Under the pieces are notes generated by a model. That model did not search any database. It saw nothing but the letters and a program-made list of their open reading frames with translations, and was not told the DNA's origin. Shown piece by piece: positions 21,850 to 31,002 of a DNA stretch of 64,000 nucleotides. The stretch's first letter is position 1. The number at the start of each line of letters is the position of its first letter. The stretch comes from Batillaria attramentaria (taxonomy: Eukaryota; Mollusca; Gastropoda; Batillariidae), in contig JACVVK020000017.1 in the NCBI GenBank assembly GCA_018292915.2, positions 2,221,501-2,285,500 on the forward strand, read 5' to 3'. The position numbers and the translations under genes were made by a program.

Positions 21850-22040
21850 GTCTGCAATCACGCTTGTGGCGTCAGCAATCACGCTTGTGGCGTCAGCAAT
21901 CACGCTTGTGGCGTCAGCAATCACGCTTGTGGCGTCAGCAATCACGCTTGTGGCGTCAGCAATCACGCTTGTGGCGTCAGCAATCACGCTTGTGGCGTCA
22001 GCAATCACGCTTGTGGCGTCAGCAATCACGCTTGTGGCAG
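21850..22040. repeat. 21-bp minisatellite, 9 copies
   Basis: Nine units of 21 bp (TCAGCAATCACGCTTGTGGCG); the first differs at one position. Because 21 is divisible by three, open frames read through on both strands with 7-residue periodic peptides. I do not regard them as genes. Confidence 0.97.
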
Positions 22041-22635
22041 GCCCACTATCCAGATCGGCGGAAAGCTTTTCCCGAGGTACAGGCTGAATCAGGCGATACA
22101 TAACTGTACCCTACTATTCTTTATGCCTATTTTCGTTCTGGAAAAGTTAATTTTGGCAGGCTGTCATGCAGAAACAGGCAAGGACATGTATGTATATATA
22201 CTTGAAACGGGGAAACCTTAAACTGATACTGCAGGATCAGTGCAGCGGAGAACACTTTTTGCATCAGGGCACTGACATCACGCTAGAAACACATTTGCTA
22301 CGTACAGCAAATCAGTCGCTCCCACAGCTGAGTTGAGACTGTTTGACAGATTTTTAAAAAAAGACCTATGTAACGCGCTGAACAGACTTTCCGACAAACA
22401 GGCAGCAAAGGTCAAACGGGGGTATACAGTGACTAGGCAAGTAGACGCGAGGCTTAATACAATGCGGAGACAGACAGACAAACGGACGTAGAATGAACCT
22501 CCATTTCAACAATCATGAAGGTAGAAAAAGAACGGACGGTACAAGTTTTGACGTAACAGTCAATTTTAGAACTTGTCGTGGATACAACTACAAACTGAAG
22601 AAGTACTTTTAAAAATGTCGTACAGATTAGACCAG

Positions 22636-22640
<5 letters not shown>
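22041..22640. other. No recognisable feature
   Basis: A 67-codon minus-strand frame at 22278-22481 has a hydrophobic start but no family resemblance. Confidence 0.3.
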
Positions 22641-22684
<44 letters not shown>

Positions 22685-22822
22685 ATGAATCATGAAACTT
22701 TACTTTCCAGCGGTAGAGGCAGTTGACATCAGATAGTTTTCATACCTGCCGTTGCTAAATACTACTATTTTCTAACTAATCAAAAGAAATAAAACAAGAA
22801 GAAAAAAAAAAACCCAAAGAAA

Positions 22823-22858
<36 letters not shown>
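22641..22858 (-). mobile_element. (GA)n arrays flanking a retroposon 3'-tail-like segment
   Basis: (GA)n at 22638-22681 and 22825-22857 bracket ATCATGAAACTTTACTTTCCAGCGGTAGAGGCAGTTGAC. This matches the start of the insertion at 12053-12285. On the minus strand it reads as an AATAAAG-type 3' end. Confidence 0.55.
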
Positions 22859-22859
<1 letters not shown>

Positions 22860-23092
22860 AATCAACTAAAGCATTGCTCTCTGTGAATGGCACACAGTCA
22901 TGTAACCCCGGCTGAAGACGACAAACACAGCTCTTACGTTTGTGAATGAGACCCGACATATCTATGAATGGATCGATCGACCCAACATTACATGTGCACT
23001 GTAAGCAGGAAGGCCTAACCACAAAAAACGAGCAGTCTGGATATATAGCGAGACAATCTTGCTAGCTGACGACAGGTAAATATAGGGCATTT

Positions 23093-23126
23093 GGGGGTGG
23101 GGTGGGGTGGGGGGTGAGGGGAGGGG
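23093..23126 (+). repeat. G-quadruplex-capable G-runs
   Basis: Five or more runs of four to six G separated by single T or TGA. This satisfies the canonical G4 pattern. Confidence 0.8.
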
Positions 23127-23301
23127 TGTTTGTGAGGGAGGGTGGATGGTAGCCAATCATAGGTACGTCTGCTCACAACTCTCAACACCACGCTTTGCTG
23201 GTCTCATGAACCCCACACGCACCCGATTGGGCGCATAAATAGGTCACGGTGATATTATGCAAACCTTTTAATAACCCACTCCACTGTGTCGCGACGGTTT
23301 A

Positions 23302-23304
<3 letters not shown>

Positions 23305-23366
<62 letters not shown>
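23305..23366. repeat. (GT)n microsatellite
   Basis: Uninterrupted GT array. Confidence 0.98.
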
Positions 23367-23367
<1 letters not shown>

Positions 23368-23431
23368 ACTGGACATGAAATACAACGTCTGCTTGTTCGA
23401 GTGAGGTATTTTGGTATTAAGGTTGACATTA

Positions 23432-23705
23432 GCGTCGGAGGTAATCTTGAAGAATAGTATACGAAATTCTGACGTTGTGCCCATGTGATCAGCAACCAAA
23501 ATGGTGCATTGGATTTGCATGCATATCCCTACTCGTGAAATGAAATAAATTATTTGCACCCACATGTGGGGAAGGAGAGGTCAAAGTGAGCAGGTGAGGG
23601 TGTCTTACGTCTCTTTGCATCGAGCAGAACCGAAAGCACCCGAAAAAGTGCGTGCAAATAGCTCCCAGAATTTCGTATACTATTCTTCAAGATTACCGCG
23701 TCGGA
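23432..23705. mobile_element. 258-bp MITE, 32-bp perfect TIRs, 8-bp TSD
   Basis: The TIRs are 23440-23471 (begins GGTAATCTTGAAG) and 23666-23697 (its exact reverse complement). The 8-bp direct repeat GCGTCGGA lies immediately outside at 23432-23439 and 23698-23705. The interior of 194 bp has no ORF. An 8-bp TSD fits hAT or Merlin; termini starting GG fit Merlin better. The superfamily is inference; element status is well supported. Confidence 0.92.
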
Positions 23706-24112
23706 TTTACTCCATGTGACCGTGAGAATCGGTTCATCATAAAGTGGCACATCAACTACTAATGTCCTAACTACTTCTGTCGATGTGTCGTTGTCAAACT
23801 TACGTGCTAAGTGATTCCCTTTGCACTTTTAACCAATCTGTTGCGTTTCCACTGTGGGGTGTGCGAAACTAGCGCCCGGAAGTAACCTTGTGCACGTGAG
23901 AATTGTGTCTTCTGGCACCGGAGAGCTTGACTTTCCTGTAGCTCAATGGACGCAAACATTCGAATTTTCTGTACGATGGTCTGCATGCTCGGTTGTTGCT
24001 ACTGCTCTCTCTCTCTCTCTCTTTCAGTGCTCAGTACTGCAGACACATACCTATCATGTGGCTATTTCAAAGTCAGTGTCCGACAATCGGTTTATACTAG
24101 TCTAGTGGATCT

Positions 24113-24114
<2 letters not shown>

Positions 24115-24184
<70 letters not shown>
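24115..24184. repeat. (AC)n microsatellite
   Basis: Uninterrupted AC array. Confidence 0.98.
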
Positions 24185-24186
<2 letters not shown>

Positions 24187-24543
24187 GGGGAGACACAACG
24201 AAGGTGAAGAAGACACGTTTCAAAGGAAAAACAAAAGGCAAGTAAAGAAGGTGACAAGCCCTAAAGAAAACTTGACTTGCGTGTACTCAAACACTCACTT
24301 GAGGATCACAGACTGGAGGCAAAGATACGACACTTTTTCATGTTTCTTTTGAAGCACGCTTCTAACACTGGTTTGGCCGATGTCTTTCTCGTTCGAGTTT
24401 ACATAATTTTTTGTCCAACTCTGGTAAGGAGCGCACTAATTTGGGGGCTTTATCCCACTTGCTTGGCTCAAAGCTAAAAGCGGCGATCATAACATTCAAG
24501 TATTATTTTCTTAATATGAAGCAGATGAAGCAATGAACGAGCT

Positions 24544-24746
24544 AATATAGGCGCTTTATCCCGATTACTTAACTCAAAGCGCCGCGACCTGAAAGTAACT
24601 CGCACGCTCACGTGAATCACACATTTTTCAGTCTCACATATCCGACATCAACACATTATAACGACGCAGTGCAAAAGGTCAGCTCAATTATTTAAGTTTC
24701 AGAATTGAGAACTGCCGCATATATTTTGAAAATTTCTGGGCTGAAC
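24544..24746 (-). mobile_element. SINE-2, 3' part
   Basis: The minus-strand body blocks (AAGTTCAGCCCAGAAATTTTC, TTTAAATAATTGAGCTGACC, GGCGCTTTGAG...GCGCC end) match the 46724-47128 copy. The head is missing. A weaker fragment may extend to 24435. Confidence 0.75.
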
Positions 24747-24820
24747 TTTTTCAAAGGCTAGAGATAAACCCAAATTAGTTTTAGCTCTCCACCAAAAATG
24801 TACTGAAGTCTGTTTCTTCT

Positions 24821-25095
24821 GGGCCCGTATGTAATGGTCTAGGTTAGGGTTTTTAGCCCCGGGTTAGAGTCTAACCTCGAACTAAACTAGCTCTAGGGTT
24901 AAATTTTCTGCTGTTTTTTGTTTTAAATCAAGAAGAGGACCCGTTCCAGCAATGTGCCTAAGCCGTTACAGGATTTTTTTTCTACCTTTCTTCGCTTCCT
25001 TTCTTATTTAATTTTGCTTTTGGGTTTCTTTTGTCCTAGTCTGGGTTAGGCGCGTAGCCATGGGTTAAATTAACTCGACTTTTACATACGGGCCC
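24821..25095. mobile_element. MITE family M1, copy 1
   Basis: The TIR GGGCCCGTATGTAA is at 24821 and its inverse at 25081-25095 (15 bp, TTTACATACGGGCCC). The interior CCCCGGGTTAGAGTCTAACC and GGGTTTCTTTTGTCCTAGTC are shared with copy 2 at 50803-51128. No clear TSD. Confidence 0.85.
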
Positions 25096-25566
25096 TGAAA
25101 TCTGTTCGTTGGAAATGCTCTGAACACTTTTGCAGACTTTGTGGCTAGCAACCGAATAACGTAGTCAGATCTACGTGCGTCTTCAGTGCACAGTCCACCT
25201 TTAAGATGTATCGCATTTGGGGCTGGTTTCAAAGATTCAGCTTTGAGTTTCGCAGGCATCAACAAGACAGGTAAGCTTACGTCTCCGCAATCAAAGGCGT
25301 AAGCGATTATAAAAAGAATTCTAAACGCGTTAGTCATACGTCTATTTTTTTTTTTTTATTTTAGGCCTGCGCTGACACACGACACACATTCCGATGAGTC
25401 GACAGAAATGTTAACCTTGCGTTCATGTCACATTATCTGGCTAATGTCATCTCTTTACAACACAAATACTCCATGGCTGAAGCTCCTAGGTCTTCGGCTT
25501 TGAAAATCTGCAACCATAGCGACCCGTTCTGCTTTTATGCGTCACCAAGAAATACCGGAGGCGGGA
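25096..25566. other. No confirmed gene
   Basis: A plus-strand CAGGTAAGCT donor-like site at about 25268 follows a short frame from an ATG at 25206. A 90-codon minus-strand frame overlaps. Neither has a recognised product. Confidence 0.3.
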
Positions 25567-25644
25567 AGGTGGGGGAGCAAGAGGAGCGGGGGGGGGGGAA
25601 TGAGCGGGAGGGGGGGGGGGAATGAGCGGGGGGGGGGGGGGGGC
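25567..25644 (+). repeat. G-rich simple sequence
   Basis: Long G-runs with GGGGAATGAGCGGG units repeated; G4-capable. A minus-strand poly-Pro frame here is only a translation of it. Confidence 0.9.
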
Positions 25645-26014
25645 AAATCCTGGACGGAGATGTGGCTCTGCAACGTCTGCTTTGCGGTGAATTCCCGCCG
25701 CCGTCAAAACCGCAGACGACAGCCAGTCAACTGACTCAATGGAGCAGACGACACTTTTGTGACAGCGCTTTCCGGCCACTGCACGGCATGTCGCAAACAA
25801 AACACTGTCAAACTCTTTATCGCTGAATGAAAACCTTTCGCCTTCTATGCTGTATACTTCTGGATGATTTACTGGTGGAAGTTTTTACCTAATAGGGTAA
25901 GTGTGTGAGCGTTTCTCAGTCGTAACCGCGGGAGTTTTCGTGCCGTCCAGTGAGTTGCGGTTTTCGGGTGAAAACACCTGCGCAAACGATTGCGAAAGGA
26001 AAGTGCAGCCTTAC

Positions 26015-26117
26015 CTGTCCCGAGATTGCTGTCCTGCGAAGCGACTAATCCAAAGGTCAAGCACACGACAATCACAAGTCCGACGCCAGACGACAGACTA
26101 TCCCCAGCGAATCCCAT
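26015..26117 (-). CDS. First coding exon of a secreted or membrane protein gene (partial)
   Basis: The minus-strand ATG is at 26117-26115 in the context AGGATGG. It opens 34 codons plus one base, ending CAG at 26015 before a consensus donor GTAAGG (26014-26009). An in-frame stop lies upstream at 26157-26159, so this ATG is the start. Residues about 10-27 are hydrophobic (GVGLVIVVCLTFGLVAS) and a signal-peptidase site is plausible after VAS. A phase-1 intron right after a signal peptide is common in animal genes for extracellular or single-pass membrane proteins. The next exon would lie at lower coordinates; I could not identify it. The mature protein is therefore unknown. Confidence 0.65.
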
Positions 26118-26860
26118 CCTGAATTTGACGATGTAAGAAGGGACTCCATGCAACACTCACGCAAACACACCGACACCGACACCTCTACCACACCGCACAC
26201 CTCTCCACCGGTGTCAGTGCACGCTTCAAAACTTTTTCAAGCCTTGTCCCACCGCTATCGGAGAGCACTGAGTCGGGTTTTGTCGCTTGCTTCCCTCTCT
26301 CGCTCTCGCCCGGTGTAAATCCAACATGTGCTCTGATAGCAAGCAGCGGCAGTGACTCCCTCTTCCCCTGTACTCCTACCACTTCACTTTTTCTCCACAG
26401 GTACTCCAACCGGCACAGGCACACACACCACCACCACCACACGCTCTCTCCTCTCCTCTCCCCACTTTCTCTCTCAGTCGTCTCCCGTCCGTAACGCTTT
26501 GCTCCGCTCTCTCACACCCACAGTCCCCCTCTACCTACACCCGTAAAGATCGCGAGGCGATCTGCCACCAACTTTTTCGCGGCCTATGTGCACGGCGGGT
26601 CCCCTAGCCACCACAGAGCGCCGAGTTTTGAGCGTCGAGTTTTTGTTGACATCTCGGCGTCCTGCGCCGAGGTGGTGTAGTGTACTGAATTAATCCTAGC
26701 GGTGCAAGCGCGCGACACTGGGCTAACAGCAAGCGGCCTCTGCTCCTTTAAAGCGCCGCCGGAGGTTTTGCGTATAAGGACATTGAGTTTGTGGAGCCGA
26801 AGGGTTGCTTGTCGGTGACCGTATACGGTGTAAGAACGATCGAGAGAGAGAGAGTGGCCT
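26118..26860 (-). promoter_or_regulatory. Putative 5'UTR/promoter of the signal-peptide gene
   Basis: Upstream of the exon on the minus strand is a purine/pyrimidine-asymmetric block (26390-26530, CTCTCTC-rich on plus). A CpG-rich stretch follows (about 26540-26830: CGCGAGGCG, GCGCCGAG, GCGCGCGAC, GCGCCGCCGG). The surrounding DNA is CpG-poor by comparison. This fits a promoter with a long 5'UTR, but no transcription start can be read from sequence alone. Confidence 0.45.
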
Positions 26861-27245
26861 GGCTAGACTCGAAGCCTGTCTAAACTGAATAGTACTTCGG
26901 TGGTCACGTTAGTACGCAAGGACGCTCGAAGCTTGTCTAAATTGAATAGTACTTCGGTGGTCACGTTAGTACGCAAGGACGTTCGAGACTGACGTGGCTG
27001 GACTGGAAGCTTGTGGTAGTACTTTGGTGGTCATTTAGCGGTCTGTGAAGGTTTACGATGTGAGGACGACCAGACTGTACTGACACGACTAAATTGCAAG
27101 CCTGTCTGAATTGAGCAATACTTCGGCGGTCATTTAGCGCTCCGTGACATGATACTGTGTAAGGACGCTCGAAACTGACAAGGTTGAACTCGAAGCCTGT
27201 CTGAATTGAGTCGTACTTCAGTGGTTGGTTTGAATTTAGCGATCC
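26860..27245. repeat. Degenerate tandem array, about 5 units
   Basis: Units contain GAAGCCTGTCTGAATTGA, GTACTTCGGTGGTCA and TAAGGACGCTCGA. They start near 26871, 26930, 27008, 27098 and 27192, giving unequal periods of about 60-95 bp. The first two units are nearly identical; the rest are diverged. Confidence 0.85.
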
Positions 27246-27251
27246 CTGACC

Positions 27252-27252
<1 letters not shown>

Positions 27253-27319
<67 letters not shown>
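27253..27319. repeat. (GC)n-(GT)n microsatellite
   Basis: About seven CG units pass into a GT array; alternating purine-pyrimidine throughout (Z-DNA-capable). Confidence 0.95.
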
Positions 27320-27323
<4 letters not shown>

Positions 27324-27365
27324 TGCAAAAACGACCGAGAGAGTCTGACGTGGCCAGTACATTCG

Positions 27366-27576
27366 CCAGTATCCCAAATAATTTGCTCAAAGCGCAGCGA
27401 ACTAAACCCAACACGCACGCGACGTGAATCACTGACACGCATTCTCTCAGATACTGGACATGAACACATAACAATCACGTGTTGCGAAGGGCCAGCTCAG
27501 CGGCAATTTAAGTTTCGGAATTTTAGAATTACATTTATTTTTGAATCAGTTGTGTGGGGTCAGTGAACATTTCCAA
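27366..27576 (-). mobile_element. SINE-2, 3' part
   Basis: The minus strand reads AAATGTTCACTGACC, TTCCGAAACTTAAATTGCC, GATTGTTATGTGTTCATGTCC, GAATGCGTGTCAGTG and GCGCTTTGAGC. It is colinear with other SINE-2 copies; head and (ATT)n tail are lost. Confidence 0.8.
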
Positions 27577-27603
27577 ATTTGATGGAAGGCTACCTCGGCT
27601 TAA

Positions 27604-27605
<2 letters not shown>

Positions 27606-27680
<75 letters not shown>

Positions 27681-27688
27681 CGCGCGCG
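27606..27688. repeat. (GT)n-(GC)n microsatellite
   Basis: A GT array followed by GC units; mirror arrangement to 27253-27319 about 290 bp away. Confidence 0.95.
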
Positions 27689-28688
27689 TAGGTGTGCGTG
27701 CGTGCGTTTCCACGGCTCACAGCCCCCTCATACTACAGACGCTTTCCGCGCCGTTTCGCCGGAAGCGAACGCGAACAGAGGTCGGTTCATCAATTATGTT
27801 CAGTGTAGCTTTATACAGCTGCCCCGAGGCAGTGCCTTGAACTTATTGACACTGATGTAGCGTATCTGATGTTTCCTACATATTCATGATCTCGTTTTAT
27901 TTGCAGGAGCTTCATTGTTACTGCTGAACAAGTTCGATGATTGTATCAGCGCGTGGTAGCCTGTAGCACAAAGACGCCGAGCAGACAGTGGTGGAAACTG
28001 TTCGCATTTCTTTGAACTAATTAAAGCTTGGGAAGTGAGAAGGTGAGATATTTGGTGTGTCATGGATCTTTTCCCACGATGATGCAAAACTCTGATCGCT
28101 GTTCATTGTATGGAGTTGATGAACCGGTGCGTTCTTGATCGTGATTTCATTCACTGATCACACTGACATGCAAACAACTAGCACCTTGTGAACAGAGCCG
28201 ACCAAGTCATCATGTTCAGACTGCGAACCGGGCACTGGCAGCAGGATGAACGCTCACCTGTTTCAGCAAACACAAAACTGATGCCCGTGTGATACCCCCC
28301 CCCCCCCCCTGCCCGCAGTCAACACCTACTGCAAGACTGCCCGCTGCCTGGTGTAGCCAGAAGAGGTTAAAACTCGACGGAGACGGAGACCTGGCAGCCC
28401 CGTAGGGGACTGTCACAAAAACAAGGATGGGAGGGGTGGGGGGGGGGGCGGTGTCAAAATACGTCAAAAACGACCATCTCATCAGATTCAGCAGTGTCTC
28501 AGCTTTCAGAAAATGCCAATGTTTACGGGCAAAGGCGTGTCGTTATTTTTTTTAATTTTGTTGTTGTTGTTGTTGTTGTTGTTACAAGGTGCTCCTCGCT
28601 TTTAACGTGCATCAGAGCTACAGGCGTCACGATCTGGCGTTCGACGAAGAAAAAGAAGAAGACACATGCAAATCCCGGTGGTCAAACT
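27689..28688. other. No confirmed gene
   Basis: C-run (28296-28310), G-run (28438-28448) and (GTT)n (28559-28582). At 28600-28660 CGATCTGGCGTTCGACGAAGAAAAAGAAGAAG resembles a LINE 3' end with a GAA-type tail, but the call is weak. Confidence 0.35.
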
Positions 28689-28932
28689 TTCTCGTAATGG
28701 TGAAACGGAAAGGGGGAGGTGAAATAAGCTGCAGCTATGTCTAAGTTTTGGCGTGACGTGTGGAGAGACGGACAGACAGGCAGATGGACGGTGGGACGGG
28801 CAGACAAACGTTCTCGTAATGGTGAAACGAAAAGGGTAAAATGAAATGGGCTCCAGATACCTTTAGATTTTGGCGTGAAGGATGGACAGAGAGGCAGACG
28901 GACGGAGGGACGGACAGACAAACACTTTGAAG
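28689..28932. repeat. Tandem duplication, 2 x 122 bp
   Basis: The second copy (from 28811) repeats TTCTCGTAATGGTGAAACG, the GGTGAAATAAGCT/AAATGAAATGGGCT segment and TTTTGGCGTGA. Each ends in GACAGACGG-type words that continue as simple repeat. Confidence 0.9.
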
Positions 28933-29020
28933 GGCAGGCAGATAGATGGGCAGACGGACAGACAAAGACAGTCCAACAGACGGACAGACAGGCAGACATA
29001 CAGGGAGACAAACATGCAGA
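28765..29020. repeat. Degenerate (GACA/GACG)n simple repeat
   Basis: Tetranucleotide-like GACAGACGGACAGGCAGA words. The Cys/Leu/Pro-rich minus-strand frames here are translations of this array. Confidence 0.85.
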
Positions 29021-29497
29021 CCTAGCCTACACATACTGAAACAATGACTCATTTAAAATTATAAAATAAATGGGAGAAGAAAAAACAACAACAATCAACA
29101 CATACACATTACATCCATATTGCGCATCTGCGTTACATATTTTGTCCTGCAGTGATGTCACCAGACCCAAAAGGTGAGTGCTGTGGGGGGAAGGAGGAGG
29201 GGGGGGGGAGAGGAGCGGGGGAGGAGACAAACATGCACCTACGAGTCTGACAGAAGTTTACACAACACACGTAACAGTGAGTAACGTGTGACCTGTGTGT
29301 GAGGTCGCATTAATTCATTCTTAGTCACGCTCCGCACAGACAGAGCGATGCTGTGACTTCGCGCGTTTACCGGCCGCTTGTTCGCGAGTTTTCACGAAAC
29401 AGATACACACGCACACGCTGTAGACAGTTCAGCGAACATTGAACTTATCCTGTCGATGTCGTTTAAAGTTAAAGGCCCCTACTCCCAAATATCTAGG
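29021..29497. other. No recognisable feature
   Basis: G-rich patch at 29185-29224; otherwise nothing recognised. Confidence 0.35.
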
Positions 29498-29696
29498 CTC
29501 GCAAAAACAGGGGGAGCCGGAGTGGCCGATTGGTAGAGCGTTGGACTTCCAATGCTCGGGTCGTGAGTTCGAACTCCGACTGGGGCCAAATATTGTGCTG
29601 GCTTTTTCATCGTTGCCCCGTCTTTGATATCGCCCACATGTGGTGGATAAGGACGTTAAACTCCCAAACACCCAAACACCCCCCTCGCAAAAACAG
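29498..29696 (+). mobile_element. SINE-1, full length with perfect 13-bp TSD
   Basis: The TSD CTCGCAAAAACAG is at 29498-29510 and 29684-29696, around a 173-bp insert. The insert has an A box TGGCCGATTGG, B box GAGTTCGAACTCC, the core GCCCCGTCTTTGATATCGCCC, and the end GTTAAACTCCCAAACACCC. It is non-coding, transcribed by Pol III if active, and depends on a LINE for mobility. Confidence 0.95.
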
Positions 29697-30079
29697 TTAA
29701 GAGTTCAGCCCGAAAAAACACTCTCAAATCTGAGGTGGAGTACGTGCTGCGCATCAGAGAGCACGTGATTTTTTGCCGGGGTGAGTGCTGAACTGCAATC
29801 GTTCTGTGCTGTTAGTGTCTAGCATCAAGGTACTTGGACGCATGCTTAGTTGCAGTCTCTCGCAGGTTGTCACTGAGCCAGTAGAAGGCTCGACGCAACG
29901 CAAAAAGCGAGGCCGAGGTTTGCAGCCAGTCGCGGGCTGCAACCCAGCAGGCGTCAGCGTCTTGCATTCAGACCTGTATAACTATCATTAAGATAGAATG
30001 CTTCGAGCGTACCTGTTTGGACGCACTCGCAAGCAAAAGCGTTCCATCAGTCGGCGGTCCGGCTGAACACTGTTCAATT
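29697..30079. other. No recognisable feature
   Basis: Short frames at 29754-29942 (minus) and 29785-29991 (plus) overlap and match nothing known. Confidence 0.3.
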
Positions 30080-30730
30080 CAGACAGACTAAAAGGTCGGG
30101 CACATAAAAAAATCACGCTTACCGGCCCCCGTAGTGTAGTGGTTAGCACTTCGGATCATGGACCGGGAGACCCGGGTTCGAATCCCAGCCGAGGCAAGCG
30201 GGATTTTTCCTACCTAGGTCGGCTCCTACCCAGAGCGGGTGTGCTGTGGGCCCAATGGGGAGGCTGTTGCCACACAGCCGAGTTTCACCCACTTCACGGG
30301 TGCGACTTTGGGGGTGCTTCCCTTAGTATGACACGTCTTATGATGTGGATGATTACACGGCCGGCACCGCAGGTGCCGTAGTTCCCGGGCCTGGTTAATG
30401 CCGGGATATTTATGACAGGAAGCGTGGAATGCGGCCCTGTCCCGCAGTCCCAAACCACATGGACCCCCATAGCATCATCTTACTATCATCCTCATCTCCA
30501 TCATCATGCATAATAAAATTTGCCCCAGCTTCCGAGTCCTCCGTGGGTTCCACCCATGACCTGGGAGGAACACCACAGGAGCTGGCAAAGAGTTGGGGCA
30601 GCAAAAAAAAAAAAAAAAAAAAATCACGCTTTTTTCGTGACAACAAAAATCACTACAAACTAGCACACTGGCAAAACAGGGTACTTGAAACAAACACCAA
30701 TCTTCACCCCATGCTCAGTTTGTGTCCTTA
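30080..30730 (+). repeat. Dispersed repeat R430, copy d (3' part, interrupted)
   Basis: The R430 words ATCACGCTTTTTTCGTGACAACAAAAATCACTACAAACTAGCACACTGGCAAAACAGGGTAC lie at 30621-30683 and match 35835-35900. The left remainder ends at 30120; SINE-4 sits between them. Confidence 0.7.
30106..30631 (+). mobile_element. SINE-4, full length, ~15-bp TSD, inserted in R430
   Basis: The TSD AAAAAAATCACGCTT is at 30106-30120 and 30617-30631. The insert of about 495 bp opens with a tRNA-like head (TAGTGTAGTGGTTAGC A-box region, B box GGGTTCGAATCCC). It has a long body ending AGTTGGGGCAGC and a poly(A) of about 20. The head most resembles a Glu/Asp/His-type tRNA, but I cannot assign it firmly. A 3' fragment of the same family lies at 1556-1782. 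Confidence 0.9.
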
Positions 30731-30927
30731 CCCGGGGTGCCGGGGTGGCCGAATGGTAGAGTGTCGGACTTCTAATGCTCGGGTCGTGAGTTCGTATCCC
30801 GGCTGGGGTCAAATATTTGTGCTGGCTTTGTTCATCGTTGCCCCGTCTTTGATATCACCCGTATGTGGTGGAAAAAAGACGATCCCCCCCCCCCCCAAAC
30901 ACCCACCCACCCCTTGTGTCCTTACCC
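30720..30927 (+). mobile_element. SINE-1, full length with perfect 14-bp TSD
   Basis: The TSD TTGTGTCCTTACCC is at 30720-30733 and 30914-30927. The A box TGGCCGAATGG and B box GAGTTCGTATCCCGG are intact. A poly(C) run interrupts the tail at about 30885. Confidence 0.94.
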
Positions 30928-31002
30928 TGGCAGACTCTTTCCTTTCGAACTGGTGGCAGATTTTCATCTAGGGCGGTCCGATTGGCGAGTAAGTATAACA
31001 GT

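Noticed and set aside
21826..22103. Repeat peptide frames on both strands, or a possible CRISPR array
   Set aside because: The 21-bp units are contiguous with no spacers, and frames are open only because 21 is divisible by three; the DNA is eukaryotic.
25200..25268. Plus-strand first exon ending CAG|GTAAGC
   Set aside because: The donor is good, but the 20-odd codons lack a signal peptide or known motif and no upstream promoter feature is visible; too weak to call.
25486..25800. Pro-rich minus-strand protein
   Set aside because: The proline run is the complement of a poly(G) simple sequence, and no coding signal exists outside it.
28682..29052. Cys/Leu/Pro-rich minus-strand proteins
   Set aside because: They translate the GACA/GACG tetranucleotide array and its duplication.
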